A DNA stretch of 64,000 nucleotides from Nocardia vaccinii NBRC 15922 (GCF_001613305.1 NZ_BDCC01000062.1:1-64000); one strand, 5' to 3'; positions 25,867-35,297 are shown, counted from the stretch's first letter. Notes: generated by a model from the sequence alone, not told the origin. Numbers and translations: made by a program.

Positions 25867-26409
25867 CTATTTCGGTTCGGCTGTACACAGCGATGGGGTT
25901 GCCTCGATATCGGCGTTGAGCCGGTCGAGAAGTGTGATGAGATCGGACCGCTCCGTCGCGGGCCAGTCGGCCAGGATTCCGGCGAGCCAGAGGTTCCGTT
26001 GCCGACGGGTCTCTTCGAAGACGCGCACTCCCTCCTCGGTGGCGGCGAGCACGCATGCGCGGCCGTCGACAGGATCCGCCCGGCGTTCGATCATGCCGTG
26101 CGTGACGAGGGATCGCGTCTGCCTGCTGATGGTGGAGATCTCGGCGTGCAGCTGCTCGGCGATCTTGCCGGTACGCAGCGGGCCGTCGTGGACGAGGCAG
26201 AACAGCACCGCGTACGCGAGCCTGTCCAGGCCGTCCGGGCCGTGCTTGGACATCTGTGTCTTCGCCCGGTTCAGTGCCCGCATGAACCGGACCAACTGGG
26301 TGCCGAGGCGATCGGCGTCGTCGAGAACGACGCTGCCGACGTTGCCGGCACTGCCGGAGACGACGGCGGATACCTCGGGCTCGAGGCCGACGGTGGTCAC
26401 GGGGTTCAC
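25867..26409 (-). CDS. MarR-family repressor of the MFS-YceI operon
   Basis: The 180-residue winged-HTH protein shows the MarR pattern: a dimerising N-terminal helix, GPLRTGKIAEQLHAEISTISRQTRSLVTHGMIERR as HTH, and DPVDGRACVLAATEEG as wing. GTG at 26409 follows GGGAGAAG. Being first in the operon and having a palindrome just upstream (26447-26469), it is probably an autorepressor that is released by the exported compound. Confidence 0.85.
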   Translation of the reverse strand: MNPVTTVGLEPEVSAVVSGSAGNVGSVVLDDADRLGTQLVRFMRALNRAKTQMSKHGPDGLDRLAYAVLFCLVHDGPLRTGKIAEQLHAEISTISRQTRSLVTHGMIERRADPVDGRACVLAATEEGVRVFEETRRQRNLWLAGILADWPATERSDLITLLDRLNADIEATPSLCTAEPK

Positions 26410-26446
26410 CTTCTCCCAATGAATCTGCAGACTTGGTTAGCGCATA

Positions 26447-26469
26447 CAACTAGTTGCCAAAGCCAACTA
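26447..26469. promoter_or_regulatory. MarR operator dyads
   Basis: CAACTAGTTG (26447-26456) is a perfect palindrome, and TAGTTG (26451-26456) is also mirrored by CAACTA (26464-26469) across 7 bases. These overlapping dyads lie about 40 bases upstream of the MarR start, as expected for an autoregulated operator. Confidence 0.6.
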
Positions 26470-26807
26470 TACATACGCCCAGGCACCGAATCGCAAATCG
26501 ATTACCGTGTCTTCGGCCTCCGCTCCGCTCCGGCGAGGCCGCGGCCCCCGAAGGGCCGTTTCTTCCCCCGCTTCGCTCCTCCGCTCCGGTCAGTCCAGAA
26601 TCGACCCGGGCCGCAGCTCTCGAGCCGACGTTTTCCTCGGTCGGCGGAACTGCGCCACCGGGGGGCAACACTTCTCACCGCAGGATCGCACCGGTCCGTG
26701 GTCTACCGACACAGGTCATTCGTCACCGCCCGGCAAAAGGACGGACAACTGTTCAACATGAACGTGCCGCGACTTCATCCCGGTCGCTGCACCGGGACGC
26801 GGCTTCG
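26470..26807. other. Gap downstream of an operon, two hairpins
   Basis: No gene is supported in these 338 bases. CGGCCC (26542-26547) faces GGGCCG (26553-26558) and is followed by TTTCTT on the plus strand, which looks like an intrinsic terminator with no plus-strand gene in front of it. A second hairpin lies at 26779-26796. Confidence 0.4.
26779..26796 (-). terminator. Hairpin after the 92-residue protein gene
   Basis: CCCGGT (26779-26784) and ACCGGG (26791-26796) form a perfect 6-bp stem with a 6-base loop, 11 bases past the stop at 26808. It probably ends the minus-strand operon 26808-28604. Confidence 0.5.
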
Positions 26808-27086
26808 CTACTCCGCCGGGATCTCCCGGGCCGCCTCGGCGACGAACCGGTGGACCAGGGCGAACGGCAGCGGCTGGTCGGTGAACGCGGTGAACACGAA
26901 CTCTCCGGAGGCGTCCTGCTCGAACGCCTCGAGTACGATACCCCGCCCCGGCGAGGGGCCCACGTCCTCGAGTTCCCAGCCCAGGGTGGCCCGCTCACCG
27001 CTGTCGGTGACCCGCCATACGACGTAGTAGCGGCCGCCGTACTCCCACCGCGGCGAAACCGCTTGCGATAGCGCGGGTTCCGACAT
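26808..27086 (-). CDS. Small hypothetical protein, second gene of operon
   Basis: The 92-residue protein is likely soluble, with mixed strands and one C-terminal helix (FALVHRFVAEAAREIPAE). The Trp/Tyr-rich start (RWEYGGRYYVVWRVTDSG) suggests a small beta-rich domain. I do not recognise it. It starts 6 bases after the stop of the 503-residue gene, so the two are co-translated and may form a complex. Confidence 0.6.
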   Translation of the reverse strand: MSEPALSQAVSPRWEYGGRYYVVWRVTDSGERATLGWELEDVGPSPGRGIVLEAFEQDASGEFVFTAFTDQPLPFALVHRFVAEAAREIPAE

Positions 27087-27092
27087 CGCGGC

Positions 27093-28604
27093 TCAGTCCG
27101 ATCCGTCGGCGCGGAAGAACAGCACCCGATCGCCGTAATCGGCCAGCGCATGCGCCTGCCCGGCCTGCCGGATACCGCTGGTGGGCAGATTGGTGAGTTT
27201 GGAGAACGTCGCGGTGTTGCCGAACGCCGCGCGAACCTGGGTCTCCGAGGCGTAGTCCGCGCCGTAGTCGGCCAGCACCGCGAAGTTCAAGGGCGCCAAG
27301 GGTTTGTCCAGTGCGGGCTGCCCGGCGGGACGCCCCAGGGCGGCGTACTGGGCGGCGACGCCGTCGGCGTACCAGCACAGTTCGTAGGACATGTGCTCGG
27401 TGGTGTTCACCGTGATAACCGGCCAACGCTGCGAAAGCCGCAGGGCCAGAGGGTTTTTCCCGCTCGGGGTGAGTTCCCAGTACAGGCTGGCCACCGATAT
27501 CCAGCTGCCGCCGCACCGTTCGACCAGCACCACGTCGTCACCGAGGCGCTCGGCGAGGTTCATCTCGGGATCTGGCATATGCCAATGGGTTTCGTGCACA
27601 CCCTGGAAGGAGGTGCTCGTGGTGGGCTCCGCGCCGTCGGCCGCGTAGGCGGCGATGACCGCCGCGCGAACCTGGGCCACCGCATCGGGACTCGTACACC
27701 GCACCGCGATCGCGCCGAAGGAGGTCGCGATTTCCACCGGCTTGGACGGCAGATCCGGAAGCGCCCCGGCCGCAAGGGGTTTGAGACCGACCAGCCCGAG
27801 CTTCCAGTTGATCTCCTCGATCGTCGACAGGTCGCCGGAGGTCTGGTACAGGATCTGCTGCTGAGTCAGGTAACCCGCGCGCTCGAGCGTCTGGCACTCC
27901 AGCTTCCCGAGTGCCGCAACGGTTTTACCGGTGAAGTCGAGTTCGGCGATGGGCGTCGCGCGCAACCGGCTCGTCATCGGCTGGGTGGTCCAGGCCGAAT
28001 ACCGTTCCCGGTACATCGCCAGCGCCTGCTTGCGCGATCGGCCGATCATCAGCGTGCGCAGCAGCATGTTCAGGCTGGCCAGATAGTAGCGGCCCGACTG
28101 GTCGGGATCGGCCGCGAACAGGCCGGCGCGAATGCGCACCGCCTCGGCACTGGCGTCGACCGCCGCGGACGGGTCCAACCGGCACAGCCACACACCGCAT
28201 TTGGACAGCCCGTCGGCGCAGACCGCGGCCGCGGCCGGATAGTTCCGCGCGACCTGGTGGTACGCGTCGCAAGCCTGCCGGATGGTGGAGGTCGCCAGCT
28301 CGCGGTGGCCGATCGTGCGTGCGGCCTCCTCGAACAGCCGCAGCGCCTCCTGCACCTGCCCGGCGAACTGGGCGGTGACCCGTCCGCGAATCAGCCAGCG
28401 CAGCCGGATCAGCACCGCCTCCTGAGCCGGTTCCAGCGCGGCCGGGGAACGATCCCGGTCCGAACCGTCCTGCTTGGTCGCGATCAGGGCGCGGGCGAAT
28501 TCACACAGCGAGGCGGCCAGGCGCAGGTCCGCCTCGACCGAGCGCTCCTGGGTGGCGGCACGCCTGTCTTGCGCCACCTGGCGCTCGATGGTGCTCAGCT
28601 CCAT
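27093..28604 (-). CDS. Large hypothetical protein with TPR-like helical N-half
   Basis: The start chosen is the ATG at 28604 (MELSTIERQVAQDRRAAT) behind GGGAGTTGGG. The 503-residue protein has an all-helical N-terminal part (about 1-250) with TPR-like Ala/Leu/Tyr spacing, such as AYHQVARNYPAAAAVCADGL. The C-terminal half is mixed and rich in Trp, ending FFRADGSD. No catalytic motif or membrane segment was recognised. A helical-repeat scaffold acting with the 92-residue partner is possible, but the function is unknown. Confidence 0.6.
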   Translation of the reverse strand: MELSTIERQVAQDRRAATQERSVEADLRLAASLCEFARALIATKQDGSDRDRSPAALEPAQEAVLIRLRWLIRGRVTAQFAGQVQEALRLFEEAARTIGHRELATSTIRQACDAYHQVARNYPAAAAVCADGLSKCGVWLCRLDPSAAVDASAEAVRIRAGLFAADPDQSGRYYLASLNMLLRTLMIGRSRKQALAMYRERYSAWTTQPMTSRLRATPIAELDFTGKTVAALGKLECQTLERAGYLTQQQILYQTSGDLSTIEEINWKLGLVGLKPLAAGALPDLPSKPVEIATSFGAIAVRCTSPDAVAQVRAAVIAAYAADGAEPTTSTSFQGVHETHWHMPDPEMNLAERLGDDVVLVERCGGSWISVASLYWELTPSGKNPLALRLSQRWPVITVNTTEHMSYELCWYADGVAAQYAALGRPAGQPALDKPLAPLNFAVLADYGADYASETQVRAAFGNTATFSKLTNLPTSGIRQAGQAHALADYGDRVLFFRADGSD

Positions 28605-28908
28605 CGCAATCCCAACTCCCGCATACCCTTCCACGCACGGTCGTCGAGCGGCCGCATCGTGCGGTGCCGAGTCTGCCACAGATCGCCGCCGGGCAGGGAC
28701 CGGACCGGGTGCTGGCCTCGCCCGTCGGGGCCACTACGGGGACGACAGCCAGGGCGATGCGCGACGATCGCTCGCCCGGCCGTCGGCGATCACTCGGCCC
28801 GCCGTCGGCGATCGGCCGCCCCGGCCGATCGACCGCATGCGAATCCGTGTTAACTTCTCCACGAGTTCATCGCAGCACTACGCAACGCATCATCGAGAAG
28901 GCTGGGTC
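28605..28908. other. Divergent promoter region
   Basis: These 304 bases separate the hypothetical operon (minus) from the SDR gene (plus). GC-rich repeats of the type GGCGATCG occur around 28780-28820 without clear dyad symmetry. No gene is supported. Confidence 0.4.
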
Positions 28909-29652
28909 ATGACGGTTGTTCGCAGCGCACTGGTCACCGGCGGCTCACGGGGTATCGGCGCCGAGGTCGCCCGCCGCCTGGCGGGGGAGGGATACGCGGT
29001 GACCGTCGCCGCGCGCACCCCCGAAACCCTCGACCGGACCGCGCGGGAAATCCATCAGGAGACCGGCGCGCAGATCCATCCGTTCGCGGCGAACCTGGCC
29101 GACGAGGCGCGGATCACCGAACTGGCCGAGGCGCACGCCGAGCGGTTCGGCGGCCTGGACTTGCTGGTGCTCAACGCCGGTACCGGCAGCGTAGGCGAGG
29201 TCGCGGAGCTGACCGCCAAGGCCCGCGACCGGATGCTGGACGTCAACTTCCGCGCCCCGCTCGCGCTGATCCAGGCGACGCTGCCGCTGTTGCGAAAGAG
29301 CGCCGAGGCCGACCCGCGGCGCGGGGCCAAGATCGTCGCACTGGCCTCGATCACCGGCGTCGCCGGGGAGCCGGGCCTGGCCCTCTACGGCGCCACCAAG
29401 GCGGCCCTGATCTCCCTGTGCGAGACGGTCTCGCTGGAGGAATCCGGGCGCGGCGTCAGCGCGACGGCGATCTCCCCCGGCTACGTCGACACCGATATGA
29501 CCGCCTGGAAGCACGGTGAACTAGAGCCCTCGGCCATGCTCCCCACCGCCGACATCGCCGAGCTGGTGCTCGCGGTGTCGCGGCTGTCGGCCCGCGCCGT
29601 GGTGCCCAATATCGTCATCTCCCGCTCCGGCGATCAGCTCTGGCGTGCCTGA
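28909..29652 (+). CDS. Short-chain dehydrogenase/reductase (SDR)
   Basis: The start is the ATG at 28909, behind GAGAAGG; the longer frame upstream is not coding. The 247-residue protein has the classical SDR motifs TGGSRGIG (10-17) for NAD(P), LNAGTG, a catalytic Ser in ASITG, and YGATKAAL as YxxxK. It probably reduces or oxidises a keto/hydroxy group with NADP(H). It is convergent with the acyl-AMP ligase gene and may belong to the neighbouring lipid cluster, though it has its own promoter. Confidence 0.85.
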   Translation: MTVVRSALVTGGSRGIGAEVARRLAGEGYAVTVAARTPETLDRTAREIHQETGAQIHPFAANLADEARITELAEAHAERFGGLDLLVLNAGTGSVGEVAELTAKARDRMLDVNFRAPLALIQATLPLLRKSAEADPRRGAKIVALASITGVAGEPGLALYGATKAALISLCETVSLEESGRGVSATAISPGYVDTDMTAWKHGELEPSAMLPTADIAELVLAVSRLSARAVVPNIVISRSGDQLWRA

Positions 29653-29701
29653 GACCGCGGCGCACCGGGGACATTCGTAGCCGGTCGGGCGCAGCCGGTC
29701 G

Positions 29702-31576
29702 CTACTCCGATTCGGCGTCCGGGAACACCCGCTGCCGCCGGCCGCCGCGCAGCGTCCCCTCGAGGTAGGCCGCCTTGCACGCCCGCCGCGCGATCTTGCC
29801 GCTGGAGGTGCGCGAAATGGATCCGGCCGGGACCAGCACCAGATCCCACACCGCCACACCGTGTTTGGCCGCGATCGCGGCGCGGACCACCTCCGCGATC
29901 GGCTCCGGCGCCAATTTCGCCGCGCCCGTGGCACGTTCGGCGACCACGACCAGATTCTCCGAACCCGCGGGCACTCCGGCCTCGCGTATCGCGGCGGGCA
30001 GTTCCTGCGCCGACACCGAGAACGCCGCCACGAATCCCGGCCGCAGCGCACTCGACGCCTCCTGCGCGGTCTGCTCGAGATCCTGCGGATAGTGGTTGCG
30101 CCCGTCCACGATCACCAGATCCTTGACCCGGCCGGTGATGTACAGCTCACCGTTGTAATAGGCGCCGAAATCGCCGGTGCGCATCCAATCCGCTTCCGGC
30201 GCAGTGCCTTCCGCGTGACTGTTCGGTTGCCGCGCGGCGATCCGGTTGCGGAAGGTCGCCTCGCTCTCCTGCTCTCGTCCCCAGTAGCCGATGCCCATGT
30301 TGTCCCCGTGCAACCAGATCTCGCCGACCTCGCCGTCGAGCCGCTCGGCCCCGGTCTCGGGATCCACGATCGTCGCCCACTGCGACCGCGCGACATATCC
30401 GCAGGACACCTGCGCGACCGCATTGTCCGCGGTCGGATCGATCTCGACCATGCGCCCGGCGTTGAGTTCGGCCCGGTCGACGTAGACGACCATCGCCTCG
30501 TCCTCGCGCTTGGTCGCCGAGACGAACAACGTCGCCTCCGCCATGCCGTAACACGGCTTCATCGCGGTCTTGGACAACCCGTACGGGGTGAACGCGTCGT
30601 TGAACTTCGTCATCGAACTCACCGACACCGGTTCGCTGCCGTTGATCAGGCCGATCACATTGGACAGATCCAGATCCTCGCCCGGTTTGGGCAGTCCCCG
30701 CACGGCCGCGTGCTCGTAGGCGAAATTCGGTGCGGCGGCGTAGGTCGACGCGCCGTCCGAGGCCGCGGCCAACTCCTTGATCCACCGGTACGGGCGGCGC
30801 ACGAAGGCGCTCGGCGACATGATGGTGATGAACCCGCCGCCGACCACCGGCAGGATCACGCACAACAGCCCCATGTCGTGGAACATCGGCAGCCAGGTGA
30901 CCCCGCGCGCGGTCTCGTCGATGCCGAGAGCGTCGATCATCTGCAGCAGGTTGGTTCCCACAGCGCGATGGGTGATCTCGACACCGGCGGGCACGCGCGT
31001 CGAGCCCGAGGTGTACTGCAGATAGGCCACGTCGTCGATCTCGAGGTCCGGGCGGGTCCAGCCCTCCCCGACGCTGTCCGGGATCGCGTCGACCGCGATG
31101 ATCCGGGGACGCTGCGCGGCCGGGAGTTCGCGGAAGATCTCGCGCACCCGCGCCGCGGCCGAACTCGCGGTCAGGATCGCCGCGGGACGGCAGTCGCGCA
31201 GCACCGAATACACCCGGTCGGTATGTCCCAATTCTTCCGGATCGAACAGTGGCACACCGATATTGCCCGCGTAGACCGCCGCGAACATGGCCACCACGTA
31301 GTCCAGTCCCTGTGGCGCGAGGATCGCGACCCGATCGCCCGGCTTCGCCACTTGTTGCAGTCGCGCCGCGACCGCGCGCAGCCGCATGCCGAACTGGCCC
31401 CAGGTGAGCTCGAGGTACTCCCCGTCGCGCTCGCGCGAATAGTCGATGTAGCGGTAGGCGAGCTCGTCGGCACGCGACGCACTGTGCTTGTCGACGAAAT
31501 CGATCATGGTCGCATCGCTGCGGATCGAAATATTGCCCTGCTCATCGAGATAGTCGTCAAAGGTCTCGCCGATCAT
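29702..31576 (-). CDS. FadD32-like fatty-acyl-AMP ligase
   Basis: The 624-residue adenylate-forming enzyme has the phosphate loop YTSGSTRVPAG, the WLPMFHDMGL motif characteristic of acyl-AMP ligases such as FadD32, CYGMAEATL, the hinge TGDFGAYYNG and a C-terminal lysine in SSGKIARRA. FadD32 proteins adenylate long fatty acids and pass them to a polyketide synthase in mycolic-acid assembly. Here the neighbours are a ketosynthase and an acyl-ACP desaturase, not pks13, so this is probably a paralogue that feeds another lipid pathway. It shares direction with the ketosynthase, 103 bases downstream of it. Confidence 0.85.
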   Translation of the reverse strand: MIGETFDDYLDEQGNISIRSDATMIDFVDKHSASRADELAYRYIDYSRERDGEYLELTWGQFGMRLRAVAARLQQVAKPGDRVAILAPQGLDYVVAMFAAVYAGNIGVPLFDPEELGHTDRVYSVLRDCRPAAILTASSAAARVREIFRELPAAQRPRIIAVDAIPDSVGEGWTRPDLEIDDVAYLQYTSGSTRVPAGVEITHRAVGTNLLQMIDALGIDETARGVTWLPMFHDMGLLCVILPVVGGGFITIMSPSAFVRRPYRWIKELAAASDGASTYAAAPNFAYEHAAVRGLPKPGEDLDLSNVIGLINGSEPVSVSSMTKFNDAFTPYGLSKTAMKPCYGMAEATLFVSATKREDEAMVVYVDRAELNAGRMVEIDPTADNAVAQVSCGYVARSQWATIVDPETGAERLDGEVGEIWLHGDNMGIGYWGREQESEATFRNRIAARQPNSHAEGTAPEADWMRTGDFGAYYNGELYITGRVKDLVIVDGRNHYPQDLEQTAQEASSALRPGFVAAFSVSAQELPAAIREAGVPAGSENLVVVAERATGAAKLAPEPIAEVVRAAIAAKHGVAVWDLVLVPAGSISRTSSGKIARRACKAAYLEGTLRGGRRQRVFPDAESE

Positions 31577-31679
31577 TCCCTATCCTTTTTCACGCACGCC
31601 CAGCGGACGTGCGATGACAATCGAACACAGATCGACACCGCGAAGCCCGAACAGTAACAGGAGCTTCCACGGTTTCGGC

Positions 31680-32924
31680 TCAGTACCGCCCGAACGCCAG
31701 CGAGACGTTGTGCCCGCCGAAACCGAAGGAGTTCTTCACCGCGTAATCGATCCGGGCGGTTCGGGCCTGTCCGGTCACGACGTCCAAGTCGATTTCCGGA
31801 TCCTTGTTGTCGAGATTGAGCGTCGGCGGCACGACGCCGTCCCGGATGCTGAGCACGGTGAGCACGGACTCCAGCGCTCCGACCGCGCCGATCGAATGCC
31901 CCAGCGCGGATTTGGCCGCGTAGACCGAGGCGTGGTTGCCGATCGCGGAGTTGATCGCCAACGCTTCGGCGGTGTCGCCGACCGGTGTTGCGGTGGCATG
32001 CGCATTCACATGTGTCACATCGCTTTTCGACAATCCGGCCGTCTCGATGGCTCGCTTGATCGCCCGCGCGGCGCCCTTGCCCTGCAGATCCGGGGCGACC
32101 AGGTGGAAGCCGTCGGAGGTTACTCCCGCACCCATCAGGCGAGCCTGGATCGTCGCGCCGCGCGCGCGGGCGTGCTCCTCGGTCTCGAGCATCATCATCG
32201 CCCCGGCCTCGCCGAAGACGAATCCGTCGCGATCCTTGTCGAACGGGCGCGAGGCGCGTTTGGGCTCGTCGTTGCGGGTGCTCATGGCGCGCATCATGGT
32301 GAACGCGGCGATCGGGACGGCCTGGATCGAGCCCTCCACCCCGCCGGTGACGACCACGTCCGCATCGCCCATCACGATCGATTTCCACGCGTTGGCGATC
32401 GCCTCCGAACCGGACGAACAGGCCGAAACCACTGTCGACACACCGGCTTTCGCACCCAGCTCGAGCCCGACGACCGCACCCGGGCCGTTCGGCATGATCT
32501 GTTGCACCGCCAGCGGCGAGACCTTTCGGTAACCGCCGCGCTGCATCCGGTTCGTCACATTGATGTAGACCTCCGCGCCGCCGATTCCGGTGCCCATCGA
32601 CACCCCGAGCCGCTGCGGATCGACCTCGGGGCTGCCCGCGTTGCGCCACACCTCCCGGCCCAGTACCAGCGCCATCTGTTCCACGTAGGACAGTCGCCGG
32701 ACCTCATCGCCGCCGAGCGAATCCTCCGGTTTGGCCTTCAGGTGACCGCCGATGCGCACGGGCAGTTCGAACTGCTCGATGAACTCGTCGTCCAGGACAT
32801 CGATCCCGCTTTCGCCGTCGAGCAGCCCCTTCCAGGTGGAGTCCACATCTCCGGCGATCGACGTCGTCGCCGCCAGACCGGTGACGACCACGCTGGGGAA
32901 ACCCTTACTGCTCACACTCGTCAT
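31680..32924 (-). CDS. KasA/KasB-like beta-ketoacyl-ACP synthase II
   Basis: Starting at the ATG at 32924 ([10 protein letters not shown]), the 414-residue protein closely matches the length of mycobacterial KasA/KasB. The Cys-His-His triad is complete: C169 in [10 protein letters not shown]309 in [11 protein letters not shown] and H343 in KSALGHSIG. It extends acyl-ACP chains with malonyl-ACP, as in meromycolate synthesis. An open N-terminal extension to 33038 lacks support. It lies between the acyl-AMP ligase and the divergent desaturase. Confidence 0.9.
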   Translation of the reverse strand: MTSVSSKGFPSVVVTGLAATTSIAGDVDSTWKGLLDGESGIDVLDDEFIEQFELPVRIGGHLKAKPEDSLGGDEVRRLSYVEQMALVLGREVWRNAGSPEVDPQRLGVSMGTGIGGAEVYINVTNRMQRGGYRKVSPLAVQQIMPNGPGAVVGLELGAKAGVSTVVSACSSGSEAIANAWKSIVMGDADVVVTGGVEGSIQAVPIAAFTMMRAMSTRNDEPKRASRPFDKDRDGFVFGEAGAMMMLETEEHARARGATIQARLMGAGVTSDGFHLVAPDLQGKGAARAIKRAIETAGLSKSDVTHVNAHATATPVGDTAEALAINSAIGNHASVYAAKSALGHSIGAVGALESVLTVLSIRDGVVPPTLNLDNKDPEIDLDVVTGQARTARIDYAVKNSFGFGGHNVSLAFGRY

Positions 32925-33237
32925 GCTCGGCTCACTTTCGATGGCAATCCTTCGGCGAATACACCTTGTGAATAACGCTCGAGAACCGACAACAGCAGGA
33001 ACGACAGCCGGTTCGGCGGTTCGCCGGGGGTCGAACACTACTTCAGCAGGAGTTATGTCCTATCTAATGCGACGCACCCTCCTGCCCTCGAGCGCCCGGC
33101 TGGGTCGGACTACATTATCGGGGGCGGAACCGATCGGGGTGGCCGTGTGACACGCAGCTATCCGATCGCTATTGCACTGTACCGGTTTCTTCGCGCACCG
33201 TCCCACTCGCCGATCCGATTTGGAGGAAGGCTTCATC
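32925..33237. other. Divergent promoter region of ketosynthase and desaturase genes
   Basis: These 313 bases carry both promoters. Possible short frames are shadows. Sequence around 33050-33080 (CTATCTAATGCG) is AT-rich and may be a promoter element; no clear palindrome was noticed. Confidence 0.4.
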
Positions 33238-34233
33238 GTGGCCAGGAACCTCACACAGCTCGAACTGCTCATGGAGTTGGCACCCATCGCCGAACAGAAC
33301 GTCGACCGGCATCTGTCCATGGCCAAGGACTGGCATCCGCACGACTACGTGCCCTGGGATGCGGGGCGCAACTTCGCCACCATGGACGGGCAGGACTGGG
33401 ACCCCTCGCAGTCGAAGCTCAGCGAGGTCGCCAAGGCGGCGATGATCACCAATCTGCTCACCGAGGACAATCTGCCCTCCTACCACCGCGAGATCGCCGA
33501 GAACTTCTCCAAGGACGGCGCCTGGGGCACCTGGGTCGGGCGCTGGACCGCGGAGGAGAACCGGCACGGCATCGTCATCCGAGACTATCTGGTCGTCACC
33601 CGCGCGGTGGATCCCGTTGCGCTGGAACAGGCCCGGATGACGCATATGACCCAGGGGTACAACCCGGTGAAGATGATCCGGGAGGCCGGCGGAACCGTCG
33701 AGCAGGTGAGCGACCGCGGTTTCCTGCATTCGGTCGCCTATGTGACCTTCCAGGAGCTCGCCACCCGCGTCTCACACCGGAACACCGGCAAGGCGTGCGA
33801 CGACCCGATCGCCGATCGCATGCTGCAGCGCATCGCCGCGGACGAGAACCTGCACATGATCTTCTACCGCAACATGTGCGATGCGGCACTGGACCTTTCG
33901 CCGGATCAGGCGCTCGAGGCGATCACCGAGATCGTGTGCAACTTCCGGATGCCCGGTATGGGCATGCCGGACTGGCGGCGAAACGGTGTGCTGATGGCCA
34001 AGCACGGCATCTACGATCTGCGCCAGCACCTCGAGGAGGTGGTCCTGCCGGTGTTGCGCAAGTGGAATGTGTTCGAGCGCAACGATTTCGGGACACGCGG
34101 CGATCGAATCCGCAATGAGCTGGGGGAATTCCTGGAGAAATTGCAGAGCGACTGCCTGCGCTTCGAGGAGCAGCGCGATCGCGCTCTCGCCCGGGAAGCG
34201 CGCAAACGCAATCCGGTTGCGGCGCAGGTCTGA
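33238..34233 (+). CDS. Soluble acyl-ACP desaturase (DesA1/DesA2 type)
   Basis: GTG at 33238 follows a very strong GGAGGAAGG site, which decides the start; the frame upstream is not used. The 331-residue protein has the ferritin-like diiron ligands of stearoyl-ACP desaturases: E76, EENRH (E107, H110), E173 in FQEL and DENLH (E203, H206). DesA1/DesA2 of mycobacteria act on acyl-ACP in mycolate synthesis. With the ketosynthase and acyl-AMP ligase next door it forms a plausible unsaturated-acyl module. Confidence 0.9.
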   Translation: MARNLTQLELLMELAPIAEQNVDRHLSMAKDWHPHDYVPWDAGRNFATMDGQDWDPSQSKLSEVAKAAMITNLLTEDNLPSYHREIAENFSKDGAWGTWVGRWTAEENRHGIVIRDYLVVTRAVDPVALEQARMTHMTQGYNPVKMIREAGGTVEQVSDRGFLHSVAYVTFQELATRVSHRNTGKACDDPIADRMLQRIAADENLHMIFYRNMCDAALDLSPDQALEAITEIVCNFRMPGMGMPDWRRNGVLMAKHGIYDLRQHLEEVVLPVLRKWNVFERNDFGTRGDRIRNELGEFLEKLQSDCLRFEEQRDRALAREARKRNPVAAQV

Positions 34234-34255
34234 TCGCCGCGCCCGCGGATCAGAC
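34228..34255. terminator. Bidirectional terminator shared by convergent genes
   Basis: GTCTGATC (34228-34235) is mirrored by GATCAGAC (34248-34255), with an inner GC-rich pair CCGC/GCGG. The stem includes the stop codon of the desaturase (34231-34233) and that of the VIT1-like gene (34250-34252), so one hairpin ends both transcripts. Confidence 0.7.
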
Positions 34256-35011
34256 GGCGAGGCCGACCAGATGGCCGATCAGGTAGGTGCTCGCCATCGC
34301 CAGCGCACCACCCACCAGCACCCGCAGGGTGGCTCGCAGCACGGGGGCCTGCCCCAGCCGCGCACCCAGTGCCCCGGTGAGTCCGAGCGCCACCAGCACG
34401 GCGATCACGGTCACGGGAACTCGGATCGCCGCCGGGGTGAGGATCGCCAGCAGCGGCAGCAGCGCGCCGAGGGTGAACGACAGCGCCGAGGAGAACGCCG
34501 CGTGCCGGGGATCGGTCAGATCCTGAGGGTCGATCCCCAGTTCGGCTTCGGCGTGCGCGGTGAAAGCGTCGTTCTCGGTGAGTTCCTCGGCTACCTTCCA
34601 CGCCGTCGCCGCAGACAGGCCCTTGCCCTCGTAGATCGCGGCCAACTCGGCCAGTTCCGCTTCCGGCTGTTCGATGAGCTCGCGCCGTTCCACCTCGAGG
34701 ATCGCCCGCTCGCTGTCTCGCTGCGTACTGACCGATACGTACTCCCCCAGCGCCATCGATACCGCCCCCGCCGCCAGCCCCGCGATTCCCGCGGTCAGAA
34801 TCGTCGACCGGGTAGCCGTGGCCGCCGCCACACCCACGACGATGCCTGCCACGGAAACAATTCCGTCATTGGCTCCCAGAACTCCCGCCCGAAGCCAATT
34901 CAACCGCGCGGCCAACCCGATACCATGGGGTTCCGGATGCGCCTGCGCCGCAACCACAACCCGCTCGTCCAGCACTGCCTCATCTCTCAGCACGAAATCA
35001 AAGGTAACCAT
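34250..35011 (-). CDS. VIT1/CCC1-family metal transporter, copy 1
   Basis: The 253-residue protein has the family's opening LNWLRAGVLGANDGIVSVAG and the motif ALGEYVSVSTQRDSERAIL, a cytoplasmic metal-binding helical stretch (ERRELIEQPEAELAELAAIY), then three more membrane helices. These proteins move Fe2+ or Mn2+ out of the cytosol. The start is taken as the ATG at 35011; ATGs at 35020 and 35038 are alternatives. A paralogue occurs at 56937. TTAGGT half-sites upstream could mean DtxR/IdeR control. Confidence 0.85.
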   Translation of the reverse strand: MVTFDFVLRDEAVLDERVVVAAQAHPEPHGIGLAARLNWLRAGVLGANDGIVSVAGIVVGVAAATATRSTILTAGIAGLAAGAVSMALGEYVSVSTQRDSERAILEVERRELIEQPEAELAELAAIYEGKGLSAATAWKVAEELTENDAFTAHAEAELGIDPQDLTDPRHAAFSSALSFTLGALLPLLAILTPAAIRVPVTVIAVLVALGLTGALGARLGQAPVLRATLRVLVGGALAMASTYLIGHLVGLAV

Positions 35012-35050
35012 TCGTCCCATTCGGTTCCAGCAATGCAAGCCTTGCCGAAA

Positions 35051-35089
35051 TTAGGTAACCCAGTGCACACCAAGGGCTTACAAACCTAA
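35051..35089. promoter_or_regulatory. Inverted TTAGGT half-sites upstream of the VIT1-like gene
   Basis: TTAGGT (35051-35056) and ACCTAA (35084-35089) face each other 40-78 bases upstream of the start. TTAGGT is the half-site of actinobacterial DtxR/IdeR boxes, but the 27-base spacing does not fit one standard 19-bp box. Two degenerate sites or a leader hairpin are possible. Confidence 0.3.
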
Positions 35090-35297
35090 CTCCGGGACGT
35101 CGCCACCATGTATGACCTGCGCGGCAGCGACTTCGCGGCGGATTTCCACGGCCGCGGAAGGACTCCGCAGTGAACAGGCTCACCGACAACGCCGGCCCGC
35201 CGTGAACAATACCGCCGCGAATTACTCGACCACCGCCGCCGGGACCGATCAGGAATCGAGAAGCATCGAAGGAGATCGGCTGCCTAGCGTTGGCGGC

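Noticed and set aside
35051-35089. A metal-sensing riboswitch before the VIT1-like gene
   Set aside because: The stem-loop pattern does not match any riboswitch consensus I can recall; only the TTAGGT half-sites are kept as a weak regulatory call.
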